Positions 25,257 through 36,498 of a stretch of 64,000 bases of DNA are shown here, piece after piece (positions within the stretch are counted from its first letter, which is position 1; each line of letters starts with the position of its first letter). This DNA comes from Ottelia alismoides (taxonomy: Eukaryota; Streptophyta; Magnoliopsida; Alismatales; Hydrocharitaceae), in the NCBI GenBank assembly GCA_037367405.1, contig JAZKJV010004148.1, positions 2,232,501-2,296,500 on the forward strand. Reading direction: 5' to 3'. A model generated the notes under the pieces. The model saw only the letters and a list, made by a program, of their open reading frames with translations. It ran no database searches and was not told the origin of the DNA. Both the position numbers and the translations under genes were made by a program.

Positions 25257-25508
25257 TTATTTATACACATTGGCAAGGGGCCTTATTAACCGGCGATTAT
25301 TGACTGATCCAATGAGTAACTAATTGATCTAAGATTTTGGCGGGCATCAGGGATGATCAGAGGACAATTCTTGTGAAGGAAGCGAGCCTGAACGATAGAA
25401 GGGATGGCCGCAAAAATTGGAGGAAAATCGGGGAGTTGACAGTTCAGAGGCGCAGGGCTTTGGATGGGACAGTTGACCAGGGGTCAACGAAGGCCGGCTC
25501 GCTATTGG
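25257..25508 (-). promoter_or_regulatory. LTR promoter, E1 3' LTR copy
   Basis: On the minus strand: CCAAT (reverse of ATTGG at 25504-25508), the paired W-boxes (plus-strand TTGACC 25473-25478 and GGTCAA 25482-25487), then TATA box GTATAAATAA (reverse of 25257-25266) followed by AGCTCCGCC. From this LTR it would read out leftward into the flanking E2 LTR. Confidence 0.55.
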
Positions 25509-26500
25509 TCCACGTAGGCCGCTAGCCGCCAAAATAGGAGACCTGATTAGAGATTGATTTATTTGACATAGCAAACGATTTTATTATTTTTTCTTATAAA
25601 TTATGATTTTTATTGAATTTTTCGAGGTGTTTTATTATGGTTTTAATTTAATAATGTGTAAAGGTATGTATTTACATGTATTTTTGGGTATTTTATTTTT
25701 AATTTGTTTATATTCTTTTATTATTTTATTGGCTTATTTTATAATTTTATAATTTATTTTTGTGAGTATAAAGGTATTTTTATTTAATTTTTAGGAGTTT
25801 ATTTACATTTTTAAATAAATAGGTATAGGTATATGTAGGTATCCTTATAGGTATTTTACCTATGTGTTTTGTATTCTTAATTTATTTAATGTATTTTCTT
25901 GATTTTTATTTTGGATTTACATTTTTAATGAGTTGTGTATAATGTATGTATTATTATAAAAATATAAAAGAATAAAAGAACCAAGGAATAAAATCCCTTT
26001 TATTTATGTAAAGATGTATAGTACAGGTGTTTTGTCTATGAATTTTGTAGACTTATTTTATTTTTGAAATAATTTTTTTTTCCTTTACTTTTAATGTGTG
26101 TATGCATTATATACATCATTTACAAAATTCTAAAAATATGTATTTATAAAAATAATGAATAAAGACTATTTTAATCAGTCCTATATACAAGAAGGGCCAA
26201 AAACCTAACTTCTACATATGGACTCCAAAAATTATGAAACCAATTTTATTAAATAGTTCTTGGAATGCTATATATAATTAAAGAGTGAGTTTGGGTGATT
26301 TGGAGTTTTTATTTGCAAGATATGGGTCTGTGAAGTTGAGATTTTGGCTTTTTATTCTGTGTATAACATGTACACTGAGTATTATTTTTTCACAAACTCA
26401 ATTTTGTAGTTTTACTTACATTATTATCTACAATTTTCATGTACAAAGTTTCTTTATTTGATGAATAAATAAGTATGCACAAAATAGGTGTCAAAAATGC

Positions 26501-26770
26501 CATTCATTCCCAGTGGATTCTTCGTCTCCTAATTCCTTCCACTCTACTAATGAATTATCTATAATAATTCGCAAATCCAAATCGGCTAACTGCTCTCTGA
26601 TAGCACCTGCTCCGGTCGAGATTTCTCGATTTCGAAATGTCTCGAAGCCTGGGGTAGTAAAAAAAAGCGGGATGCTGTATTTCCAGGATTGGATTTCATA
26701 TTCGAATAAACCTCGTAATCGTAAGAAAGTAGGTTTTTTAGTTATGGGCCTAGCAAAAGAAAAATCGGGA
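26501..26770 (-). pseudogene. rpoC1: Plastid rpoC1 exon 2 fragment (NUPT)
   Basis: Minus-strand translation gives about 90 residues of the plastid RNA polymerase beta' subunit (plastid-encoded polymerase). It begins with [18 protein letters not shown] at the exon 2 start and includes [20 protein letters not shown] and [13 protein letters not shown], then stops at the insertion edge. The frame is open with no stop, so the transfer looks fairly recent or the source is well conserved. It has no start codon and only the beginning of exon 2, and it sits inside a retrotransposon LTR, so it is not functional. The open frame on the opposite strand is a shadow. Confidence 0.93.
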
Positions 26771-27344
26771 TAGGTTCCTATGGGATCCCCCCCTTAAAAA
26801 TCGGACGTGAGGGTTTAAATACTGATGAATAGTCTCTATGGACGATTTGGTATCAATCAAAGGAGTACTGTAACTGAGTTATGCTCCCGAGAAAGGCCCA
26901 CGTCAAAATCGACTGAAATGCCTTCATTTTCCGGCTTTCATTCAACAGGAATGAAAGTACGTAGGAAGCGAGTGTAATATAGGTAGTTCTCGATTTCTTC
27001 ATTCTGCCCCTCAGCCCTGCGAGACTGCCCAATCAATAGTCGAGCGAGTTAAGAAAATAGAAGTTTGATATTCGCTACTATATATTTCAGAAAGTCGATA
27101 GCTAATATATAGTTTGCGTAGGCTTTTTGACAAATTGGAAAATCGTAATGAAGCCCTTTATTGGCCCACCCATAATAGGAATTCAAGTGAAGTTACTCTG
27201 TTTCAACTAGAACGGAAGAGAAAAAGATACCTGAACTTCCAATCCGTCATATAAGTCAAGAGAAATTTCTTATCATTCAATAAGCATCTTGTATTTCATA
27301 GAAATTGGGAGTAATATAGTCCTTACGTCAAGGCCAGCCTATCC
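26501..27344 (-). other. Nuclear plastid DNA insertion in E1 3' LTR
   Basis: About 844 bases replace about 14 bases present in the other LTR (42595-42608). The junctions are 'AAAATGC|CATTCATTCCC' on the left and 'CTATCCT|AAATAAATGAGG' on the right. Reading minus strand, it holds part of the rpoC1 group II intron (about 27344 down to 26771) and then the start of exon 2. The intron 3' end is recognisable by 'ACCCTCACGTCCGATTTTT' (domain V side) and a G-run/CCTAT stretch. No transposon signature flanks it, which fits insertion during double-strand-break repair. Confidence 0.88.
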
Positions 27345-27644
27345 TAAATAAATGAGGTATTTATTGTACACTGGCCCTTATCTCCCCCTACTTTATTCCT
27401 TGTCGACCAATATCATACTGGCCTTGGTCTCGGGGTTTGGGTCATAAAATATTTGCAATATTTTATTCCTTTTTCTTTTCTCCTCTTTATTCTATAATTT
27501 TGGCATTAAGAACCTTATTTAATGTATAATTAATACAAGGAATCATGAATGCTATTATGTACAATTTGATGCTATTTACATGCATTTGTTGGGGTTTTTG
27601 AGGCCAAAATGATAGAATAAAGGTGATGAAATGGAGATTCATCA

Positions 27645-27657
27645 CCCCCCTATACTT
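27645..27657 (-). other. Polypurine tract of E1
   Basis: Plus strand CCCCCCTATACTT, so AAGTATAGGGGGG in element orientation, directly against the LTR start TGATGAATC. It is the plus-strand priming site. The same string forms one arm of each hairpin in the array 2.3 kb upstream. Confidence 0.9.
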
Positions 27658-29950
27658 GCCTTTGCTAGTCCCTAGCAAACACTTATGCAATAAGTACAAA
27701 AAGAATAAAGAAAAGAAAAGGGAGAATGAAGAAAGATAGAGTGAATAGGGGTGCTTTCAGTGCAATGCATGTCTTTACAAAATCTGAATTTGGAGCTCCT
27801 GTCAGACCTTGGGTGCGATTGTGTGTGGAACCTAGTCGGGAACCAGCTCTAAAATACAACAGCCTTCGATAGTCACAGAACTCGGTTCAACCCACCTTAA
27901 TAGCTGGGTCAGAACTAGTCTACATCATACGCAAACCCTTATGACTATGAAGCCGACTTGTACGGTGTAAGTGATAGTGTCTCTCCCCAACTGAAATGAC
28001 AAAGGAACTGACTTCTCCAGAATGACAACCCAATGGTTCCCCGGTCCAACAGCTCTTTCCTCGAGGAGCAGGGTATTCCCTTCTAAGTTCAAGTGGCAAC
28101 CAGCTCAAGAGGAGGGGGTGAAGAGAAGAATGGACGGTAGCCAGTGTGGCTACCTATCCTGGGATGCAAGACCAGTGTAGTCAAGTCATCCAGCTGCAGG
28201 CTCACATATTTGTCTTTGGAACTCAAGCTTGCTTATTGACTTTGTACATACTTTGCAGGCATTTTTATTTTTGTACAGGCCTGACCATTTTTTTTCAACA
28301 TACTATTCACAGCAGCATTTACATAAGGAGTTTTTCCTCTTGAGCCAGTAGACTATCCCTCTTTTGAAGCTTTATTGCAACCCACAATCTCCTGTCTTTA
28401 GACCTCATGGCTATTGGACCAGGTTGGGGTGCACTTCCCTCCCTAAACGAGGACGAATGTTTCCACCCGTGTGCGTCTCAGACTGGCAAATACAACCCCC
28501 TCACCACTCCAACTGAGTTGAGACAAGTAAAAGGTGCAAGTGTCCAAGTTAGGTCACGGTAGGCAAGAATCATACGTGTGTCTCGAAAAGTTCTAGTTAG
28601 TCCACTGAGGTGACTTGAACCCAGCCCTGATTTCTTAAAGAATTAAGTCTGCATAGACCTCAATTACCTTAAACCTAGTTCCCATATGTTTCCAATGCAG
28701 TTAGGTGCGTTAAGGTCTAACCGAGCTCCAATTTGAGACTTTATTAGACTGATTCAATCATCAAGCTCACTCAAAAAGAATATGAATGGTATGCTTATGC
28801 TATGCACAATGAATGATGCAATTTTTCACAAAGAGTTTGAATGAATCAAAGAATGTTTTTACCCCAAGAATTTTTGCAAATAAACTAAGAACTTGATACA
28901 TACAAAAAGTATACACAATTATTTACACGGGCGTACCGCTTTATTTACAAAATGTATGAATTTCTACAAACTTTACAGGTTTGAATGAAGTAGTTTATTT
29001 AGAATTGTACAGAAAGAGTTATATGTGTCTTATTCATGATTTACAAGTATTTGTGATGGTGTTTTTATTAGTTTTTGAAAATAATTTTGCAAACTATTGT
29101 ACACAATAATTTTCGCAATCATTTACACACATTTGAAATCTATTTTTGCAATGATTTTTCATACTCAATATATACAATTTTCGTAATACTTTTGACAAGC
29201 ATTTTTCAAAATATTTGCACATAGGTTTTTCAAATCCTTTCTTTCACACAAAGAAAAAGTTTTTCAATCAAAACATTTTCACACCTTTGAAATCATTTCA
29301 CATCAAATTTTTCAAAACTGGTCACACTATTTTTCAAATCATACTGTATAGGTATCTAATTTATTAATCATTAGATACAAAAGAAGAAAAATTGTATTTG
29401 ATGTACAATATGGTTTTGTTTCTTATAGGTTTTGTTTGGGCTTATTCATTATTTACAAATGAGAGATTTTGTGCGGACTCCTCAGACTTATTCAAGAATC
29501 ATTTTTCACAGGGGTTTTGAAAGCTCTAGTATAAAATAATTTTGCAAACATGGACACGTATTTGAAAATGATTTTACAAAGGTTTTACACATCATAGATA
29601 GGTTTTTCAAAACAATTTTGACAATCAAATTTTTACAATCATTTGCATACTGATTTTGACACATTTTGATTTCACGCAAAGGAAATAAATTTTACACACA
29701 AAACTGATTTTTCAAAATTGAATACTTGTACACATTATTTTCAAACAATTTTCACAAGATTTTACAAAGAACACTTTTTGCAAAACCTTTTTCCTGACTT
29801 ACTAATCAGTATAAGTACAAAGAGCCTGAGGAGCTCACAATCATCTTTTATTATTATATAGTTACTTATTACATTTTAATTTATATTGGGATTTTATATT
29901 TTATTTTTCAGTATGAGTTATGGCTTTTAGTATATACATGGTATATACGA
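27658..29950 (-). other. 3' untranslated region of E1
   Basis: About 2.3 kb with no ORF of family character, in the place where env-like genes lie in some Athila elements. Conserved blocks shared with A, D and E4 include 28051-28093 (reverse complement of 'GAACTTAGAAGGGAATACCC' and 'CTCCTCGAGGAAAGAG') and the ACACTGG repeats at about 28140-28185. The distal half (28800-29800) is AT-rich with many 'TTTTGAAA/TTTTCA' runs. Confidence 0.7.
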
Positions 29951-30310
29951 CCCCCCTATACTTAGCTTGAGCTATGTCCTCATAGATCGAAAGGAAAAGC
30001 AAAGACATAACTCGTATTAAGTATAGACAGATCTAAGGAATAAATATGAATGAAATGAATGAATGAGAAGTTGACTGTCCCCCCTATACTTAGGATCAAA
30101 TAATCCTAAGTATAGCAGACTGTACAAAAGGCAGGGAGGGTCAAGGGTGGGAATACACAGATCGTACTCAGATTGTCTCCCCCTATACTTAGGGTAAGAT
30201 ACTCCTAAGTATAGACAAGAAGAGGAGACAATGGAGAGGATCGGAGTGAAATGAAAAACTCGGGGTGCACATCCCCCCTATACTTAGGACCAAGTACATC
30301 CTAAGTATAG
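29951..30310 (-). other. PPT-like hairpin array of E1
   Basis: Four inverted repeats about 100 bases apart, each starting with a C-run on the plus strand (G-run in the transcript). In element order: arms 30278-30289/30299-30310; 30183-30193/30204-30214; 30084-30096/30103-30115 (perfect 13-base arms CTATACTTAGGAT/ATCCTAAGTATAG, 6-base loop); then a longer hairpin 29951-30025 including GAGCTATGTCCTC-like sequence. The arms plus G-run equal the polypurine tract AAGTATAGGGGG. Starts about 80 bases after the pol stop. Confidence 0.9.
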
Positions 30311-30391
30311 AAAACTGTCTACAAGGGTGGCACCTTTTAGATACAAATTGAAAATAGAAAAGGAAAAGAAGAAAAGAAGAAAAGAAGAAAA

Positions 30392-32053
30392 TCAGATAAA
30401 CAGAGGCTGGAGTACATCGTCTGAATCTTTCGATGCCGCAGGTGCTGTGAAGATGTCATCGTGGTGCACTAGCTGAATAGAGTCTACAACGGCCAAGAAT
30501 GCATCTGGTTCGAGGTAAGGCTTCAGTAGTTGGCCGTTGACGACGAAGGGCTGTGCGTCAGGGGACAATTCTGATATAGCGATGCTTCCATTGTCACGCA
30601 CTTCACATACTCGAAATGGCCCTGTCCACTTACTCTTAAATTTACCTGGGAATATCCGCAACTTTCCATCAAATAGCCACACTTTCTGTCCAACATCGAA
30701 GGTCTTCCGTCTGATGTGCCGGTCATGCCAGCGTTTCACCTTCTCCTTGTACATCAAGGTGTTATCATATGCATAGTCTCGGAATTCCAAGAGCTTGTTC
30801 AGATCGTCTTTCCTCTTCTGACCACTTCTGCGTGAGTCCAAATTACAACTGTTGATCGCCCAAAGAGATTTGGGGATCAATTCCACGGGCAGATGGCATG
30901 GTTTCCTGTATACAAGACGATAGGGCGACATGCCCAATGGAGACTTGTAGGCTGTTCGGTAATCCCATAGAACTGAGTCCAAGAGTTGTGACCAGTCTTT
31001 TCTGTTTGGCCTAACAAGTTTCTGCAGTATAGTCTTGATTTCTCTGTTGGATAACTCTGCCATGCCATTGGCCTGCGGATGATAAGGAGATGCGACACGG
31101 TGATCGATGACGTACTCCTTCGTTAACTTCTTGACCTCTTTGTTGATGAAGTGGCTACCCCCATCTGATATGAGAATCTTTGGTATCCCAAACCGCCAAA
31201 TGATGTTCTTCTTCAGAAACTGGCAAACTGTTTTGCTGTCGGCGGCTCGAGCAGGGATAGATTCAACCCAACGACTCACGTAATCTACGGCAAGAAGGAT
31301 GTGCTGAAAACCTTGACTGCTAGGGAAAGGTACCATGAAGTCAACGCCCCATGCATCGAAAACGTCTGCTATCTGAATGATTTTTAGGGGCATTGAATCT
31401 TTGGCAGTGAGTGTGCCTTTCAGTCGCTGACAGTCAATGCATCTTTTGACAAACTCAGTTGCATCCTTAAATAAAGTGGGCCACCAAAAGCCACACTGAA
31501 GTACTTTGGCTGTCGTCCGATCTCCAGAGTGATGTCCACCACATTCGAGCGAATGACAATGCTCGAGGACACTAGATTGCTCCGTCTGAGGGATGCCCCT
31601 GCGCCAAATACAATCTGCACCTTCTCTGAATAAAAGAGGATCTTCCCATTGGTAGAAGAGGATGGTCGACATGAATTTGTTCTTTTGGTTCTTCGTCCAA
31701 TCCGAAGGTATTACTCCAGAGGCGAGGTAATTGACTATATCAGCATACCAAGGAAGAGAATCCACAGCTAAGATGGCTTCGTCAGGGAAGGTTTCTGTAA
31801 TAGGTGCATTGTTCAGAGGAGGCTCATGTTGTTCAATTCTGGAGAGGTGATCTGCTACCACATTCTGAACTCCAGGCTTGTCCTTGATTTCCAAATCGAT
31901 TTCCTGGAGGAGAAGGATCCAACGAATCAGTCTTGGCTTGGCATCCTTCTTCTGCTGTAGGTACCGGATAGCAGAGTGGTCCGTGAAAATTGTGACTTTC
32001 GATCCCAACAAATAGGATCTGAACTTCTCTAAGGCGAAAACCACAGCCAGCAA
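30392..32053 (-). pseudogene. E1 pol: RNase H end and integrase
   Basis: This 553-residue open frame holds the end of RNase H (TDHSAI at 24-29, VVADHLSR at 65-72) and then integrase. The zinc-binding HHCC motif is complete (H167, H175, C205, C208). The catalytic triad is D238 (WGVDFM), D297 (ISDGG) and E333 (MAELSNRE), with the usual 35 residues between the second D and E. A C-terminal GPF module (KWTGPFRV, about 475-482) follows; there is no chromodomain, as expected for Athila. Integrase inserts the cDNA into the genome. The frame itself is intact, but it is separated from the rest of pol by a stop at 32060-32062. Confidence 0.93.
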
Positions 32054-32059
32054 TTCTTT

Positions 32060-32401
32060 CTATGTCACTGTATAATTTCTTTGTGCTTCATCTAATGTTC
32101 TGCTGGCATAGTGAATGGCATAGGGCGCTCTGTCTTTCCTCTGCCCATGAACAGCTCCGACTGCAAAATCTGACGCAACAGTCATTATCTCAAAGGGAAG
32201 AGTCCAGTCAGGAGGCTGCAAGATTGTATCCTGAGTGATGTGCTCCTTCAACTGATTGAAAGCAAGGAGAACCGGCTGATCAACAATGAACTCAGTCTCC
32301 TTGCACAAGAGTTCTGTCAGAGGTCGGGCAATGCGGCTGAAATCCTTGATAAATCGTCTGTAAAATCCCACATGCCCCAGGAATGACCTCACATTCTTCA
32401 C
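32060..32401 (-). pseudogene. E1 pol: RT connection and RNase H start
   Basis: Same frame as the segments on both sides, bounded by in-frame stops at 32405-32407 and 32060-32062. It includes the conserved 'VRSFLGHVGFYRRFIKDFS' that follows RT and the first RNase H strand. In that strand the residue that is normally the first catalytic Asp (DAS) is Val (MTVASDFAVG), so RNase H would be inactive even without the stops. E4 keeps TDAS at the same place. Confidence 0.88.
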
Positions 32402-32404
32402 TGA

Positions 32405-33931
32405 CTAAGGTGGCAGAAGATTCGAAATGACATCCACCTTCGCCGGGTCGACTTCCATGCCACGTTTGGAAACGACGTGGCCCAGCACAATACCTTCAGT
32501 GACCATAAAATGGCTCTTTTCCCATGAGAGCACTAAATTAACTTCCCGGCATTTCTGAACCACTCTGTCTAGGTGCTCAAGATAGGAATCGAAACTATCA
32601 CCATAGACAGAGAAGTCGTCCATGAACACCTCGAGAAAACTGCCTACCATCTCGGCGAAGACTACTAACATGCATCTTTGGAAGGTTGCAGGTGCGTTGT
32701 ACAATCCAAAGGGCATTCTCTTGAAGGCGTAGGTGCCGAACGGGCACATGAAGGTAGTCTTCTCTTGATCTTCAGGAGCGATCGCCACTTGGTTGTACCC
32801 GCAGTACCCATCCAGAAAGCAGAAGAACTCCTTGCCTGCTAATCTCTCCAAAACTTGATCAATAAATGGCAAGGGGAAGTGGTCCTTCTTGGTTGCTGCA
32901 TTAAGACGGCGGTAGTCAACACACACCCGCCAGGATGTTTGTACCCGAGTAGAAATTTCCTCTCCTTTATCATTTGTAACCACGGTAAGCCCAGATTTCT
33001 TGGGAACTACATACAGTGGGCTTACCCATTTAGAGTCGGAGATAGGATAGATGAAGCATGCATCACACCATTTCGTGATTTCTTTCATGACGACGTCCCG
33101 AAGGTTAGGATTCAACCTTCTCTGAAATTCACGGGACAGCTTGGCATCTTCTTCCAAAAAGATATGGTGTGAACACAAAGCCGGATTTATCCCTCGGAGG
33201 TCTGATACGCTCCAACCAAGTGCCTTGCGGTTCTTTTCTAGAACCTCGAGAAGTCGAGATTCCTGATCCGGATTCAGCTTGCTGCTGATGATGACCGGAT
33301 ACATGTGTTCTTCACCCGCAAGGAAAGCATACTTCAGGCCTGCAGGAAGTGGCTTGAGTTCTGGCTTTGATCCGTCCACTTTATCTATCACTTCAGATAC
33401 CATGCTGGTGGTGGGATGTACTTTGAGGCTGCTACCATCCTCATCATCCTGTTGAGATCCCAGTGATGCACCAAACGGTTCCACGCTAAGCTGATCATGT
33501 TCGGTCTGGTGTGAATGCTCAAGAAGATGTGCCTGCATCTGAGAATCTGTCTCCCAAGAATCATCGGAGCATATGCTGACTATGCTTTCCAAGTCCTCCT
33601 CAAGAGTGAGGATTTCTCGGGTCCATGGATCGTCTAATGATAACTCTGAATCTCTGATCTCCGCGATGAAATCACAATCTGCTTCTAATACTGCCTGGCT
33701 CTCATCAGTTGCAGCATTCAGCTCTTTGTTCATGTTGATCGTGATTTGCTGGGTGTTCGAGCTAAAAGTGATCTTCGCAGACCCGTAATCAACCACGTCA
33801 CCTGAAGTACGGAGGAATGGTCTGCCAAGGATGATAGGGATCTGGAGCAGGGGTGCAGGCGAGTCCATATCAAGGACTACAAAGTCAGCTGGAAATTTCA
33901 TTTCCTGTACCTTAACTACCACATCTTCCAA
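32405..33931 (-). pseudogene. E1 pol: protease end and reverse transcriptase
   Basis: A 508-residue frame. It starts with the last part of the aspartic protease (IILGRPFL, about 33-40), then a linker of about 140 residues, then RT. RT motifs: SPLYVVPKKSG (about 304), RVCVDYRRLNAATKKDHFPL (about 335), FLDGYCGYNQ, FKRMPFGLYNAPATFQ, and the catalytic FMDDFSVYG with D438 and D439. FMDDFSVYG instead of YxDD is characteristic of Athila and relatives. RT copies the element RNA into DNA. It begins after an in-frame stop at 33938-33940, so there is no natural start here. Confidence 0.93.
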
Positions 33932-33937
33932 CAGACC

Positions 33938-34165
33938 TCAGGGCCGCTTGACGGATCGGTCAGCGAACTGAAGGATCATGCATGTCTGGTTGAGCGGTCC
34001 CAGCCCGAATTCTTGCATTATTGACGAGGGCAAAAGGTTGATGGAAGATCCGCTATCAAGAAGAGTGCGCTCGAAGACCTGGTCAAAAATCACACAACTG
34101 ATCAGAGGTGCTCCTGTATCATGCTTTTTCTGGGGGAGATTGCTGATGGCTGCAACAGTGGCCAT
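33938..34165 (-). pseudogene. E1 pol: aspartic protease
   Basis: 75 residues ending in a premature TGA. The active-site triad DSG is at 37-39 in LLDSGSSINLLP. A retroviral-type protease works as a dimer to process Gag-Pol. The downstream half (the ILGRPFL strand) is on the far side of the stop in the same frame. The methionine at 34165 is probably not the true start; the upstream gag region is frameshifted relative to it. Confidence 0.85.
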
Positions 34166-35403
34166 GGAGAGAACGTGCTTTTCTACTTCTCAGCGTCTGT
34201 TGTCTTGTGTTGGCCGACGCCTGTTAGTACATTCCTCTTTCAGTCCTTTCTTCACAGCTGGCATGTATTCCACAGCCTTCAACAAGGGAATCTCAACAGT
34301 CAATTTATCCAAAATATCCACAACACCTGGATCAGACAATGCCTTTTTCATTTTGCAATTTTTTTGGATTTTTGCATTGCATGAGGAAAAGGAATATTTA
34401 CACCACTGGAAGGAAAATGAGAGTTCTTATTTACATCAAAAGAATCGCCCACAGAATGTTGTACATCCGAACTACAAAAAGGAGTACAAGCTGGATCTGA
34501 ACATGCTGGTGCTGCAGGGCGATCAAAAAGGGTTGCGTCTGCCCCATCGGCTGGCGAGGGATCGGCTGCTGCTGGCGGCTCCTCCAAGGCTGGCGCGGCT
34601 TCGCTTCTGCTACGAGCTTCTTTTTGTTGTTTTTGTTTTTGCTGATTTTTTTGTATTTTTGGCTGAGGTTACTGCTGACATGGCACGATGGGTAGACTGG
34701 CTTCTCCTTCTTCTTCCTCCTCACCCGCCCCGAAGCTGGCACGGTTGATGCGGAATATGACGATCCACCTGTTTCTTTATTCACCCCACTTCCGGTAGCA
34801 GGCGGAGGCAAGGCCCTACCGCTCCTGCTCTTTCTTCTTGAAATTATTGGGGTTGGCTTCGACCTGCGCCGGAATGGTAGTTCTGGTGGCGGTCAGGTCG
34901 TCAAGCCGCTTTGTCATATCCGCTAGCCCTTTGACAAGCTGGGCCAGACAATCCATGGTGGGATTCACAGGGGGTGCTTCTGATGGTTCAGCGTGCAGAC
35001 CACGCTGCTGTTGGTTGGATAGGTGTGGAGGTTGTTGCTGGTGGTGCTACGGGGGTGTAGGAAGTTGAAGCTATTGGTACGACGGAGGAGGATACTGTTG
35101 ATAATGCGGAGAGGGGGCATCCGCGTACTGATGGTACGGCTGTGGGTGGCGGTACTACGGCTGCTGCTGGTAAGGAAAATTCTGCCTCCATTGCTGTGCA
35201 AGCTGGGGAGGTTGCTGGCTCGGCTGAGGCTGATGATGCGGTTGCTGCTCGTCCTTCTTCTCAGCGGGAGCTTCCGATGGTGTAGCCGACTGGACAGAGT
35301 TGATAGTGCCGACCAACAGTTCAAGGTACTTGTTGATCTGATCTAGCTTGTCCAAGTTCTGGGTCCTCTTCTCGATCACAGAGAGTTTCTCGAGGTCCTG
35401 TGA
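34166..35403 (-). pseudogene. E1 gag C-terminal/linker region, frameshifted
   Basis: Continues from gag to protease through several frames. It includes a Gln/Pro-rich segment (35155-35379), a Lys/Arg-rich segment (about 34600-34750), an Ala/Pro-rich segment (34440-34587), and 'IPFPHAMQKSKKIAK' ending at 34348, after which a frame change leads towards the protease. This low-complexity linker is typical of Athila Gag ends. No clear CCHC zinc knuckle is seen. Plus-strand ORFs here (34121-34748, 35023-35346) are shadows. Confidence 0.65.
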
Positions 35404-36498
35404 TCACTTCTCGATGATATCGACTTTAGAGAGATGGCCTCCGATGATGCTGAGGTTGGAGCTCTCATCTCTCTCTGCTTCCTTGGATGCAGCCATGTGC
35501 ACTTGCTTCTGGAGGATCTGGGGCTGCTTCTGATATGCCTTGGATGAAGAGAGGGCGGCCTCTCCTTCGGCCATTTCTTCGAAAATCTTCCAGACTACAT
35601 CTTCATCCTTATTAAAATGGGAACCCCCACAAGCTGCATCCACAAGCCGTTGGCTTTCAATGTTCATTCCCCCAAAGAAATGCTGGACCAAGCTGGTCTT
35701 CGGGATATCATGATGGGGGACACTTCTCCTGCAGGTCAGTAAATCTTTCCCCAGCTTCATGTATCGACTCGTGGGGTCCTTGGGTGAAATTACTGATACG
35801 GGCTCGCATCTGGTTGAGCCGACCGAGAGGGTAATACTTGTGCAGGAAGGCGGACTTCAACTCCTCCCAGGTCATCACGCGACCTTTCCCAAATGATTGA
35901 CCCAATAGAGGGCCTTGTCCTGTAGGCTGAAGGGGAAAGCCATCATCTTTACAATGTCCAGAGGGACATTGGGATAGTGTGTGGTACGACAAATGCGGGA
36001 GAATTGCTGCAGGTGAATGTACGGCTCCTCGCTGGTGTTTCCATGAAATGCAGGGAGAAGGGCCATGAACTGGGGCTTCAGCTCAAAGTGAGCGTGTACC
36101 GGTGGAATGAGAATCCACTCGGTCATCTGGCTGTCTCCCGGATTGTGTGTTTCTTTGAGTGTCGGCTTTGGTGGTGGTAATTCAAGATCATCATCAGGAG
36201 GATCACCACCTCCACCTCCACCTCCTCCTCCCCTGCCTCCTCTGCCTCTGCCTCCTCCTCCATCGTCACGGTTCATCATGTCATTCAACATATCCTGGAC
36301 TGCGGTCTGTGTCAGGGCCTGCTCGGTCAGCTGCTGCTGTATGGCCTGGATAGATGCCAACAACTGTGCATTAACTTGGTTTTGATCTGGCACATGTCCC
36401 TCTGGTGGTGGCTGCTGACCCTTGCCCTTTCCTCCTGGAGCCATGTCAGGGTCTGAGTCGGACGAGATGAACTCCGGAGTAGTCTCCAGGGCTCGCAC
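35404..36498 (-). pseudogene. E1 gag
   Basis: Starts at the methionine at 36498 (MRALETTPEF). The order is an acidic/Gly-rich N-terminus, a short Gln-rich helical stretch (LLASIQAIQQQLTEQ), a poly-Gly tract, then the retrotransposon Gag core: HFELKPQFMALLPAFHG, FPFSLQDKALYWVN, (frame change near 35880-35900) FLHKYYPLGRLNQMRARI, (second frame change near 35710-35760) HFFGGMNIESQRLVDAACGG and DEDVVWKIFEEMAEGE. Gag packages the RNA in cytoplasmic particles. At least two frameshifts disable it. The relics in B and D share the same motifs. Confidence 0.88.

Larger units (their letters stand above)
22769..27644 (-). repeat. 3' LTR of E1
   Basis: Starts TGATAACC and ends ATTCATCA on the plus strand. 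It matches 38797-42907 along its whole length except for the plastid insertion at 26501-27344 and small indels (about 40 bases present only in the other LTR near 41660). It has two AT-rich flanks around a GC-rich island (about 24280-25560). A hairpin at 24119-24149 has 12-base arms GCGCCTCACGTG/CACGTGAGGCGC, each carrying a G-box. ORFs at 24286-24944 have no family and are not intact in the other LTR. Confidence 0.95.

Noticed and set aside
26513..26773. Plus-strand 86-residue ORF
   Set aside because: Shadow of the rpoC1 exon, which reads on the minus strand with clear beta' subunit motifs.
27658..29950. Possible env-like gene between pol and the PPT of E1
   Set aside because: Searched by eye in the available frames; no long ORF, signal peptide or membrane segment pattern.
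33978..34748. 256-residue plus-strand open frame
   Set aside because: Antisense to the gag-protease region of E1, with no family resemblance.
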